The translations under genes were made by a program, and so were the position numbers. Of a stretch of 64,000 nucleotides of DNA, positions 1-7,157 are shown piece by piece (positions within the stretch are counted from its first letter, which is position 1; every line of letters begins with the position of its first letter). The stretch spans positions 1 to 64,000 of the forward strand of contig CANHQP010000009.1 in NCBI GenBank assembly GCA_947462925.1, given 5' to 3'. The notes beneath the pieces are model-generated. The model was not told the origin of the DNA. It saw nothing but the letters and a program-made list of their open reading frames with translations, and searched no databases. The DNA comes from Flavobacteriia bacterium. GTDB lineage: Bacteria > Bacteroidota > Bacteroidia > Flavobacteriales_D > Crocinitomicaceae.

Positions 1-109
1 AGGCCGAAATTAATCCAGATTCAATCTCTTTAACAACTTCTAACTTAAAGGACATTGAATAATCCTTTTGGCTGCGTTTTTCATAAACAACTTTTTCTCT
101 TTTTTCCAT
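1..109 (-). CDS. IS3-family transposase OrfA-like protein, N-terminal fragment
   Basis: The reading frame starts with ATG at 109 and stays open to the window edge, giving 36 residues. The visible part begins MEKREKVVYEKRSQ and continues KDYSMSFKLEVVKEIESGLI. That basic, helical start followed by an F-K-x-x-V-V-x-E-I-E-x-G pattern resembles the helix-turn-helix N-terminus of IS3-type OrfA proteins of Bacteroidetes, which bind the element ends. No catalytic part is visible because OrfB would lie further left. The family call rests on recollection of this N-terminal pattern and on the TG-type end just upstream. Whether the element is intact cannot be judged here. Confidence 0.6.
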   Translation of the reverse strand, partial: MEKREKVVYEKRSQKDYSMSFKLEVVKEIESGLISA

Positions 110-148
110 AACGATAAATTTTGTGTATCGCTATTTCAGGACTAGACA
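1..148 (-). mobile_element. End of an IS3-like insertion sequence, cut by the window edge
   Basis: A transposase reading frame runs off the left edge. About 40 bp upstream of its start codon, reading along the minus strand, the sequence opens with TGTCTAGTCCTGAAATAGCG at 148 down to 129. Ends that begin with TG are usual for IS3-family elements, so 148 is the proposed element boundary. The other end and any target-site duplication lie outside the window, so the boundary is inferred. Confidence 0.55.
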
Positions 149-159
149 CTTTAGAAAAT

Positions 160-192
160 AAAAAAACCAGCATCCAAAGTGCTGGTTTTTTT
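160..192 (-). terminator. Intrinsic terminator of the SCO1-like gene
   Basis: A CCAGCA/TGCTGG stem (167-172 with 180-185) is flanked by an A-run on one side and a T-run on the other. It lies 33 nt beyond the stop of the SCO1-like gene and could work in both directions. Confidence 0.8.
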
Positions 193-225
193 GCATTAAA
201 GTGCTAAAAAAACGCTTATTCGGTT

Positions 226-891
226 TTATTTCTTTTCAGCCAAAACGACATCAATATCATGAATCAAACGGTCAACATCTTTGGCGCTGGTTCCATCATA
301 ATATCCTCTGATTCTAAGTAATTGATCCACCAAAACAAAATTGTTGGTGTGAATGAAATCACTTCCAGCATCGCCTAAATTTTCTGCTTCAGCTGGTTTC
401 AAAATGAAAAATGATTTTCTTGCCAAGCTGTATAAATCTTTTTTATCGCCAGTCAAAAAATGCCATTGACCTTTAACAGCGCCGTGACCATCAGCATACA
501 ATTTCATTTGCGCCACAGAATCTACTTCAGGATCAACCGTAAAACTCAAAATTTTGAAATTTGGATTGTTTAAAAACGCTTTTTGAACGCGTTGCATTTG
601 CACATTCATCTTTGGACAAATTGTGCCACAAGTGGTGAAAAAATATTCAGCAACAAACACTTTTCCTTTCACATCTTTCAAACCAATTTTTTGATTGTCT
701 TGATTCAAGAATTCAAAATTTCCGATTCTGTGACCAAAGCCTTTTCGGATGACGCTAGAATCCACCATTTCTGAAGAAACATCGACTGGATTAATTACAG
801 GAAGTTCGTCTTTATGATCAGTGGGTTTTAAGATAAAATAACCCAAAGTGGTTGCCACTAAAAAGATGACAAAAAATATGAAAACACGCAT
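226..891 (-). CDS. SCO1/SenC/PrrC-family copper chaperone (thioredoxin fold)
   Basis: A 221-residue protein with an N-terminal membrane anchor (about residues 1-21) and a periplasmic thioredoxin-like domain. The copper/redox motif CxxxCP is present as CGTICP (Cys88, Cys92). The conserved distal histidine is His181, in FIHTNNFVLVD. SCO proteins deliver copper to the CuA site of cytochrome c oxidase subunit II, or act as thiol reductases in its maturation. No oxidase gene is in the window, so the partner cannot be named. A box TAACTTTA at 912-905 on the minus strand, 13 nt before the ATG, is a plausible -7 promoter element. The gene stands alone, followed by its own terminator. Confidence 0.9.
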   Translation of the reverse strand: MRVFIFFVIFLVATTLGYFILKPTDHKDELPVINPVDVSSEMVDSSVIRKGFGHRIGNFEFLNQDNQKIGLKDVKGKVFVAEYFFTTCGTICPKMNVQMQRVQKAFLNNPNFKILSFTVDPEVDSVAQMKLYADGHGAVKGQWHFLTGDKKDLYSLARKSFFILKPAEAENLGDAGSDFIHTNNFVLVDQLLRIRGYYDGTSAKDVDRLIHDIDVVLAEKK

Positions 892-1039
892 GCTATTTTT
901 GTTGTAAAGTTAGTGAATGTTTGCATGTCAATTTTTGTATTTGCAATAAATAACAACCTTAAAGTAGTCAATAATATAACTAATAACAAAGTCAAGAGAT
1001 TTTTTTGTCACCATTATTATAGGCCTTTCACGATAAAAA

Positions 1040-1070
1040 AAACCTTAAGAATTTCAAATTCTCAAGGTTT
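1040..1070 (-). terminator. Intrinsic terminator of the large membrane protein gene
   Basis: Two 15-nt arms (1040-1054 and 1056-1070) are complementary except at one position. On the minus strand they are followed by TTTTTTATCG. The hairpin sits 38 nt beyond the stop at 1108. Confidence 0.8.
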
Positions 1071-1107
1071 AGAATCTATTTAAAAAAAAGTAATTATTTA
1101 TACTTAA

Positions 1108-3060
1108 TTAATCTCCCATCTGCTCGTCGTCACAATAATCAGGACAGTCACAAATACCATCATTAACTTGGTAATTATTAATAATTGTTCCATCAGCACA
1201 ATTAAAGTAATAATTTTCTACATCACTATCTTCAGTTGGAGGAGCAACCACTTCTTCAACTATCTCTTTTTCAGCTTCCACTTTTGGTTCTATTTTTTCT
1301 TTTATTTCAGAGATGTTTGATTTTACATTTTCTGTTTTGAAAAGTTCGGTTAACGAATTAAATATATTCTTATATCCAGAACTAAAGAAAATTGCCACCA
1401 TAATCAAAGCGATTAAAAACATACCTACCCAAGGCTGCAAGCGGTCTTTTTCATTTGCACTTTTAATTTCACTTGCTAAATAGCTTTTTGAATGCATCTG
1501 ATAAATTGGTAAAACTGAATAACCATAAAGGTTTATCAATAAAGTTAATACTACTGAAAATAATATTGCTTTACCAAGAAGGATCAAAATATATGTTAAG
1601 TTATACTTTGTTTTACAAGACTCAACAAAAGAAATTTCTGAAATCTTAGAACTAATCAACACATTATAATGCTGTTTAGTTCTTGTAATTTGCTTGTTCT
1701 TTCTGGCTAATTCTGCAGCATCACCGTAAGACTGTATATCTTTCAATTCACTTTTTAATTCTTTTAATTCTTTTTTCAATTCACTTCTGAGTTCACTTTT
1801 CTCCTCTTTTAATTTTGAAATTTCTTCTTTTAATTTACTGTTTGACAAAACTGCAACAGGGACAGACCTTAATGGAATGTTACTTTTAAAATATTCCCGA
1901 TATCTTTTATTTTCTTTTGATTCAACTTGTAAATCATTTTTCGTTTTAATTGTATCCAAACATGCTTTGAATTCTTGATCTGTCAAAGAATCGTTCATTA
2001 ATGATAATTTCAATGTGTTTAACTCTAACATTTCATTCAACTTACCATCTTTCCTTTGCAAAATTGGATCTATAATATTTGTTTGTAGATTACTATTGGA
2101 AAAATGCGTTAAGTAATATGGAATTAGTGATATAATCAATCCAATTAAAACTACAAAAACCGGTTGCCAAAGAAAATACCAGCAACGGCTAAACGCATCT
2201 TTTACTACTCCCTTTATTTTAGATGTAAAACTTTCTGATTCACCAATTGTATTCACATATATTACCCCAACATTAGTTATAAATAGAACGGTTAAAGTCA
2301 ATAAAAAGATTGAAACAATTCCCAATACCGAAGGAGCATATAATAAACCTGTAATTACACCACTCCAACCGTGTATTAATGTTAATTGATTTGGTCCAAA
2401 AACGAAACCACTAATAAGAAGGATTAAGCAGATTACAGAAGTAGCAAAAAACGCCGCTTTTTTGCCTTTTAAATGAGAATCAAATGATACAAGACCGACT
2501 ACCCAAGTAATTGAGATTGCAATACAAAAAGGCCCGCCTATTTTACCAATAAGTGGAAGATCAAATAAGTGACCTAAAAATTCTAAAATGGCATAAGCCG
2601 TAAAACCAAGAACAATTACTTTTAAGGAGCGAAAATAGCTTGACCATTTAACTACCGGTGAGACAGATTTGATTACACTTAAAAAGATTTCTAATGGTAT
2701 ATTTATGAAATAACGGTTCAGTAATCTTAAAATCAGCAATAATACATCGACAATTAAAACGATAATTTTAAATATTACCTTACCTATTGGTAGAATAATT
2801 TTATTATAAATCCATTTAAAAATGAATCCAATATAGTCTAGAATTATTTTTATAAAGTGAATTGAATATATTCCAACATTAAATAAAAAGGAGAAAAACA
2901 TTCCTAGCACAACGATTGGTAAATGCCAACTCGGATTTTCACTCACGACATCCGATAATGTATTCATTTTCAAAAGACCTGCTGGTGTTTCTTTCCTTTG
3001 TGTGGCAGCTATATACCCTAAAATTGGAGCTACTGCGATAATTAAGTAGTAAATATTCAT
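1108..3060 (-). CDS. Polytopic membrane protein with coiled coil and LDLa-like Cys-rich C-terminus; function unknown
   Basis: The family is not recognised. The 650-residue protein has an N-terminal hydrophobic segment, a series of membrane helices between about residues 45 and 320, then a long soluble region with a charged Lys/Glu coiled coil at about 405-440. Two more helices follow near 490-515 and 540-560, then a Glu-rich linker. The last 34 residues hold four cysteines (621, 637, 639, 643) in a pattern F-x-C-x-D-G-x-x-I-x5-V-N-D-x-x-C-D-C-x-D-x-x-D-E. That pattern closely resembles the calcium-binding LDLa-type module of eukaryotic glucosidase II beta, although the final cysteine and the G-S of the usual D-G-S-D-E are missing. 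The ATG at 3060 has a TAGTTTTG box at 3092-3085. The gene is monocistronic with its own terminator. Confidence 0.75.
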   Translation of the reverse strand: MNIYYLIIAVAPILGYIAATQRKETPAGLLKMNTLSDVVSENPSWHLPIVVLGMFFSFLFNVGIYSIHFIKIILDYIGFIFKWIYNKIILPIGKVIFKIIVLIVDVLLLILRLLNRYFINIPLEIFLSVIKSVSPVVKWSSYFRSLKVIVLGFTAYAILEFLGHLFDLPLIGKIGGPFCIAISITWVVGLVSFDSHLKGKKAAFFATSVICLILLISGFVFGPNQLTLIHGWSGVITGLLYAPSVLGIVSIFLLTLTVLFITNVGVIYVNTIGESESFTSKIKGVVKDAFSRCWYFLWQPVFVVLIGLIISLIPYYLTHFSNSNLQTNIIDPILQRKDGKLNEMLELNTLKLSLMNDSLTDQEFKACLDTIKTKNDLQVESKENKRYREYFKSNIPLRSVPVAVLSNSKLKEEISKLKEEKSELRSELKKELKELKSELKDIQSYGDAAELARKNKQITRTKQHYNVLISSKISEISFVESCKTKYNLTYILILLGKAILFSVVLTLLINLYGYSVLPIYQMHSKSYLASEIKSANEKDRLQPWVGMFLIALIMVAIFFSSGYKNIFNSLTELFKTENVKSNISEIKEKIEPKVEAEKEIVEEVVAPPTEDSDVENYYFNCADGTIINNYQVNDGICDCPDYCDDEQMGD

Positions 3061-3084
3061 ATTGATGATGATTAAATGTTATGA

Positions 3085-3092
3085 CAAAACTA
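3085..3092 (-). promoter_or_regulatory. Putative -7 box TAGTTTTG
   Basis: Matches the Bacteroidetes TAnnTTTG consensus and lies 24 nt upstream of the ATG of the large membrane protein. A TTG is present about 22 nt further upstream as a possible -33 element. Confidence 0.45.
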
Positions 3093-3236
3093 ATTTTTTA
3101 ATTTAAAAATACTACAATTATTTGAATAAAAAACCCTTCTTATTCAAGAATTTTTTACCAAATATATTTTGTGCAAATTCTATTCTGCAAATATTTTGCA
3201 GTTGCATACAGATTTTCTATCTCTGAAAGCCAAAAA

Positions 3237-3938
3237 TTACCTGCTTACCACATGAAAACAAGTTTGCCATTTTTCATGTGTCGCCCAGCATTTTTCTTCG
3301 TTGCGTAATTCAAAAATACTTTGTGCCAAGATTTCTTTCAAATATTCAAATTCGGCGGCACTTAGCTTCTTCGGATTATCAAATTCATCGTAGCTAATAT
3401 CGAAAGATGTACCGTGCAAGTGCGAACTGTATTTGATCGCGTTCCGATTTCTTTTTCTCAATCTGGTAATGGAACTCACGGTTCGCAACAATGAGGTGAC
3501 AATAAATTTAGTCTTCTTCAAATGCGTATTTTTCAATTTTTGATGAAATTTATCTCCGATTTCATTCAATAAATTGGCACTTTTCACAGTGAGAAACGGA
3601 TAACTGTAATACATGGTGTCAAGCAAATAATGCCGATTGTTTTCAATCAAAACCAATTTTCCAGAATCAAGTTTCGGCTTGATTTCTTTGTAATACTTTA
3701 AAATACCAATTCCACTTAAGTATGACTGCTCTAAGTAGTTTCGAACGCTGTCGTTTAGTTGATTGGCATGTGTAATATATTCCTCGCATGAATCTGGGAG
3801 CACTGAAACGGATGAAGCGTTGGCTTTTTGAATGTTTTGAGTAGAAAAATGTGGTTGCGCAAAAAACAAAATCAAAGCAATAATTTCAATTGAAATGATA
3901 ACTAAGAATATGATTTTTAATATCTTTTTCAATTCCAA
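3237..3938 (-). CDS. DUF5715/M15-like peptidase with N-terminal membrane anchor
   Basis: A 233-residue protein with one N-terminal membrane helix (about residues 6-27) and a presumed periplasmic domain. The C-terminal part carries SSHLHGTSFDISYDEF and CFHVV. His173 (or His175), Asp180 and His229 fit the HxxxxxxD...H zinc ligands of the M15/VanY-DdcX peptidase fold, which cleaves peptidoglycan stem peptides or related bonds. I believe this subgroup is DUF5715, but that is from memory. The reading frame opens with TTG at 3938, and no ATG precedes the membrane helix. A second TTG at 3932 is equally possible. The frame is the same as that of the small Cys-rich gene upstream, and a single TAG separates them with only one codon between. 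Confidence 0.65.
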   Translation of the reverse strand: MELKKILKIIFLVIISIEIIALILFFAQPHFSTQNIQKANASSVSVLPDSCEEYITHANQLNDSVRNYLEQSYLSGIGILKYYKEIKPKLDSGKLVLIENNRHYLLDTMYYSYPFLTVKSANLLNEIGDKFHQKLKNTHLKKTKFIVTSLLRTVSSITRLRKRNRNAIKYSSHLHGTSFDISYDEFDNPKKLSAAEFEYLKEILAQSIFELRNEEKCWATHEKWQTCFHVVSR

Positions 3939-3941
3939 AGC

Positions 3942-4079
3942 CTATTTTAAATCTTCCACAGTTTTAGAAAAAGCACAACCTTCACAACTATTTTTCTTAG
4001 AGAAAAATGCTTTGTAAGCTTTTACGCCAAGGTAAAGCAAAGCGGATAAAACAGTTATAATAACGAGAATTGTTTGCAT
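3942..4079 (-). CDS. FeoB-associated Cys-rich membrane protein (45 aa)
   Basis: A short gene starts at ATG 4079 and ends at TAG 3944-3942. It gives a 45-residue protein with one membrane helix (about residues 3-19), a basic stretch, and the motif NSCEGCAFSK (Cys32, Cys35). This is the layout of the small FeoB-associated Cys-rich membrane proteins found next to feoB in many bacteria. They are thought to assist FeoB in Fe(II) handling, perhaps like FeoC. The ATG overlaps the TGA of feoB (TGATG), so translational coupling is likely. The protein is too small for most gene callers. Confidence 0.85.
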   Translation of the reverse strand: MQTILVIITVLSALLYLGVKAYKAFFSKKNSCEGCAFSKTVEDLK

Positions 4080-6043
4080 CATGAAAACAGTTTAAAGACA
4101 ATAAAACTAGCTATATAAGCCAATGCGCCCATGTATAAAATCTGAATCACTGGCCATTTCCAGGATTTGGTTTCTCTTTTTACGATTGCCAATGTTGCCA
4201 TGCATTGCATCGCATATACATAGAAAACCATCAAAGATAATCCGGTAGCCAAAGAATAAACAGGTTTTCCATCTGACCATTTTTCAGCACGCATTTTTTG
4301 CATCAATCCTAAATTTGTTTCTCCATCGTCTTGAACGCTGTAAATCGTTGCCATTGAACCGACAAAAACTTCTCTTGCAGCAAATGAAGTTAGGAGAGAA
4401 ATGCCAATTTTCCAATCATAACCAATTGGTTTAATTACTGGTTCTATCGTTTTGCCTAAAATTCCCATGTATGAATTTTCCAATTTGGCGTTTTTGATTT
4501 GCAACTCATATACCTCCATTTGAGGATCTGTTGCTTTCGTTGGTTTTTCGATTTTTTGAACCGCTTTTTCAATTCTATCTCCAGGACCAAAACTCGCTAG
4601 AGCCCACAAAATAATCGAAACTGCTAAAATTACTTTCCCTGCATCGAAGATAAATACCTTTACTTTCTCAAACAAACTGATGAAAACATTCCCCCATCTA
4701 GGTGATTTAAATTCAGGCAATTCTAGCATCAAAATACTCGTTTCATTTGATTTGATGAGCCATTTCATCACCAACGAAACCAATAATGCCGAAATTAAGC
4801 CCAAGGCATATAAGCTGAAAAGCACCAATCCTTGTAGATTCAAAAATCCCAACACTTTTTGTGATGGAATGACCAAGGCAATCAACAAAGTGTACACTGG
4901 AATTCTTGCGCTACAACTCATTAAAGGTGCAACCATGATGGTAATCAATCGCTCTTTCCAATTGGAAATTGTGCGGGTAGCCATAATACCAGGAATTGCG
5001 CACGCTGCACTCGATAGCAGTGGAACAACACTTTTTCCATTCAATCCAAAAGGACGCATCAAACGATCCATGATAAACACTACTCTAGACATGTAGCCTG
5101 TTTCTTCCAAAATGCCTAAACAAAGAAAAAGCAAAGCAATTTGGGGGATGAAAATAATAACACCACCCAATCCTGGAACAATTCCTTGCGAAAGTAAATC
5201 AGAAAATAATCCTGCAGGAAGTTTGGCTTGAATGTACTCGCTTAACGTCCCAAAAACGCCGTCGATCATATCCATCGGATAACTTGCCAATGAAAATATC
5301 AATTGGAAAAGCAACATTAAAATTCCCGCAAAAATCAAATAGCCAAAAAATGGATGGATCAAGATTTTATCTAACCAACTGACTTTGAATTGTTTTTTGT
5401 TTTCTTTTTGGCTGATGATTTTAGGAATCAATGTTTTGATAAACTGATATCTTTTATTTGTCTCATCAGTTTGATTTTCCGTATTTGGCGACGAAAAAAT
5501 GTCAAAATCAGCAATGATTGCTTCAAAATTATACGCATTAAAACCCAGGTCGATGTTTTCAATAATTCTGTTAATTCCTGTGCCTATTCGAGCATTGGTT
5601 TCAACAACAGGTACTCCTGGAAATCGCTCATGAAATGCTTGGTGATCAAATTGCTTCCCAGATTTGAAAGCAATATCAGACATGTTTAATACCAACATGA
5701 CTGGAATTTGCAAATCATAAACTTGCGTAAAAAGCAATAAATTTCTTTCCAAATTAGAAGCATCAACCACTACAATCAAAGCCTCTGGATGGTCTGGATG
5801 ATTTTTATTTTTTAATACATCTAATACAACTTGTTCGTCTTTTGATCTTGGATAAATGCTATATGTGCCGGGTAAATCAATGATTTCAACGGTGGTTTCG
5901 GAGAGTTTAAGTTTCCCTGATTTTTTGTCAACTGTCACGCCAGGAAAATTTCCAACATGTTGGTTCAAACCAGTTAATCTATTGAAAATAGATGTTTTAC
6001 CAGTATTGGGATTTCCAATTAACGCGATTTTTTGAAACTTCAT
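4079..6043 (-). CDS. feoB: Ferrous iron transport protein B, GTP-dependent permease
   Basis: A 654-residue FeoB. The N-terminal G-protein domain shows G1 GNPNTGKT (residues 10-17), the G2 threonine at about 37, G3 DLPG (56-59) and G4 NMSD (120-123). A helical GDI-like region follows, then the membrane domain with two Gate motifs, including NGKSVVPLLSSAACAIPG. In that stretch the usual GCNVP appears as ACAIP, which keeps the cysteine. The protein is shorter than the 770-residue E. coli FeoB, mostly at the C-terminus. It imports Fe(II) across the inner membrane. It sits 34 nt downstream of feoA, and its stop overlaps the start of the small Cys-rich partner, so the three form one operon. Confidence 0.95.
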   Translation of the reverse strand: MKFQKIALIGNPNTGKTSIFNRLTGLNQHVGNFPGVTVDKKSGKLKLSETTVEIIDLPGTYSIYPRSKDEQVVLDVLKNKNHPDHPEALIVVVDASNLERNLLLFTQVYDLQIPVMLVLNMSDIAFKSGKQFDHQAFHERFPGVPVVETNARIGTGINRIIENIDLGFNAYNFEAIIADFDIFSSPNTENQTDETNKRYQFIKTLIPKIISQKENKKQFKVSWLDKILIHPFFGYLIFAGILMLLFQLIFSLASYPMDMIDGVFGTLSEYIQAKLPAGLFSDLLSQGIVPGLGGVIIFIPQIALLFLCLGILEETGYMSRVVFIMDRLMRPFGLNGKSVVPLLSSAACAIPGIMATRTISNWKERLITIMVAPLMSCSARIPVYTLLIALVIPSQKVLGFLNLQGLVLFSLYALGLISALLVSLVMKWLIKSNETSILMLELPEFKSPRWGNVFISLFEKVKVFIFDAGKVILAVSIILWALASFGPGDRIEKAVQKIEKPTKATDPQMEVYELQIKNAKLENSYMGILGKTIEPVIKPIGYDWKIGISLLTSFAAREVFVGSMATIYSVQDDGETNLGLMQKMRAEKWSDGKPVYSLATGLSLMVFYVYAMQCMATLAIVKRETKSWKWPVIQILYMGALAYIASFIVFKLFS

Positions 6044-6077
6044 TGTTTACAAAAATAGGAAGTTTTTAAAGAATAGA

Positions 6078-6359
6078 CTAAATCACCTCGACCAAACTGG
6101 CTTCATTCAAGCGCAATGAAAGTACATATCCATTGATATTCACAGCAATTGGATCGCCAAAAGGAGCTTTAAATAAAACTTCCACTTCTTGTCCTTGATA
6201 CAAACCCATTTCTAACAATTTAGAAGAAATGTCAGAAGAGATCAATTTGTTGACCTTTACTTTACTTCCAAGGGCTGTATTTGCTAATGTTTGACTCAAT
6301 TTAGAATGATTATAAGGATGCAAATCTACAATATTATTAGATAGTTTTGAATACCACAA
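6078..6359 (-). CDS. feoA: Ferrous iron transport protein A, SH3-like cytosolic partner of FeoB
   Basis: Up to 93 residues. The C-terminal 70 residues form the FeoA SH3-like fold, with the recognisable LLEMGLYQGQEVEVLFKAPF and a following G-D-P-I-A-V strand. FeoA is a small cytosolic protein required for FeoB activity. The start is uncertain. The longest frame opens with TTG at 6359, and the extra 20 residues (MWYSKLSNNI...) are not typical of FeoA. An internal TTG just before SQTLANTALGSKV would give the usual length of about 74 residues. It is the first gene of the feoAB operon and is divergent from tpx. Confidence 0.88.
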   Translation of the reverse strand: MWYSKLSNNIVDLHPYNHSKLSQTLANTALGSKVKVNKLISSDISSKLLEMGLYQGQEVEVLFKAPFGDPIAVNINGYVLSLRLNEASLVEVI

Positions 6360-6500
6360 AAAAGGTATATTTAAAAAATTTACACTTTTTTCTGTAGATA
6401 AAGACTGATGTTAATTCTTTCAAAAAGAAGTCTCTGGAAATTTTAAATACCGAGATAATCATTAACTTTAGTCCCAATTAATAAATCAACATTAAATTTT

Positions 6501-7001
6501 ATGGCAACAATTACATTTAAAGGAAACAACATCAACACCTCAGGAAATTTACCTCAAGTTGGCGCTAAAGCGATAGACTTTGATCTTGTTAAAGGTGATT
6601 TAAGCACGGCATCTTTGGCTGACTACAAAGGTCAAAAATTAATCCTAAACATTTTCCCAAGCGTTGACACTGGAATTTGTGCTGCTTCAGTGCGTCATTT
6701 TAATCAAGATGCATCGAATTTAGAAAATACTGCTGTACTTTGTATTTCGAGAGATTTACCATTCGCGCAAGCCCGTTTCTGTGGGGCAGAAGGCTTAAAA
6801 AATGTTGTAATGCTTTCAGATTTTGCAAAAGGTGATTTTGGTCAAAATTATGGTTTAGAAATTTTAGAAGGTCCACTGAAAAACCTACATGCACGAGCAG
6901 TAATCGTTTTGAATGAAAACCAAGAAATTATTTATGAAGAATTAGTGCCTGAAATTGGTCAAGAACCAAACTATGAAGCGGCATTAAACGCAGTGAAATA
7001 A
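6501..7001 (+). CDS. tpx: Thiol peroxidase (Tpx-type peroxiredoxin)
   Basis: A 166-residue atypical 2-Cys peroxiredoxin that reduces H2O2 and organic peroxides with thioredoxin. The peroxidatic cysteine is Cys60, in [16 protein letters not shown], and the resolving cysteine is Cys94, in ARFCGAEG; both are in the canonical Tpx positions. The length matches the family. The start ATG at 6501 is followed by the usual Tpx N-terminus [27 protein letters not shown] box at 6463-6470 may be the -7 element. The gene is divergent from feoA, so the 140-bp gap probably holds both promoters and could link iron uptake with peroxide defence. Confidence 0.95.
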   Translation: MATITFKGNNINTSGNLPQVGAKAIDFDLVKGDLSTASLADYKGQKLILNIFPSVDTGICAASVRHFNQDASNLENTAVLCISRDLPFAQARFCGAEGLKNVVMLSDFAKGDFGQNYGLEILEGPLKNLHARAVIVLNENQEIIYEELVPEIGQEPNYEAALNAVK

Positions 7002-7080
7002 TACAAAATTTACATTGAAGTAATATTTGCTTGCTAATCTTGCACCACAAATAGTGAGTTTTTTGTAAGTTTAGTTTTTT

Positions 7081-7117
7081 AAAAATTTGGGAATTGCATA
7101 ACAGTTCCCAAATTTTT
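7081..7117 (+). terminator. Intrinsic terminator of tpx
   Basis: A perfect 13-bp stem, AAAAATTTGGGAA (7081-7093) with TTCCCAAATTTTT (7105-7117), has an 11-nt loop and lies 80 nt after the tpx stop. Confidence 0.85.
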
Positions 7118-7157
7118 ATTTTTAAATGAAATTAATTTGTGTGATTCACACTGCTGA

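Noticed and set aside
3237-3938. A pseudogene call for the M15-like peptidase
   Set aside because: It lacks an ATG but the frame is intact, the membrane anchor and zinc-ligand residues are present, and TTG starts are also likely for other genes here (nuoM and the methyltransferase).
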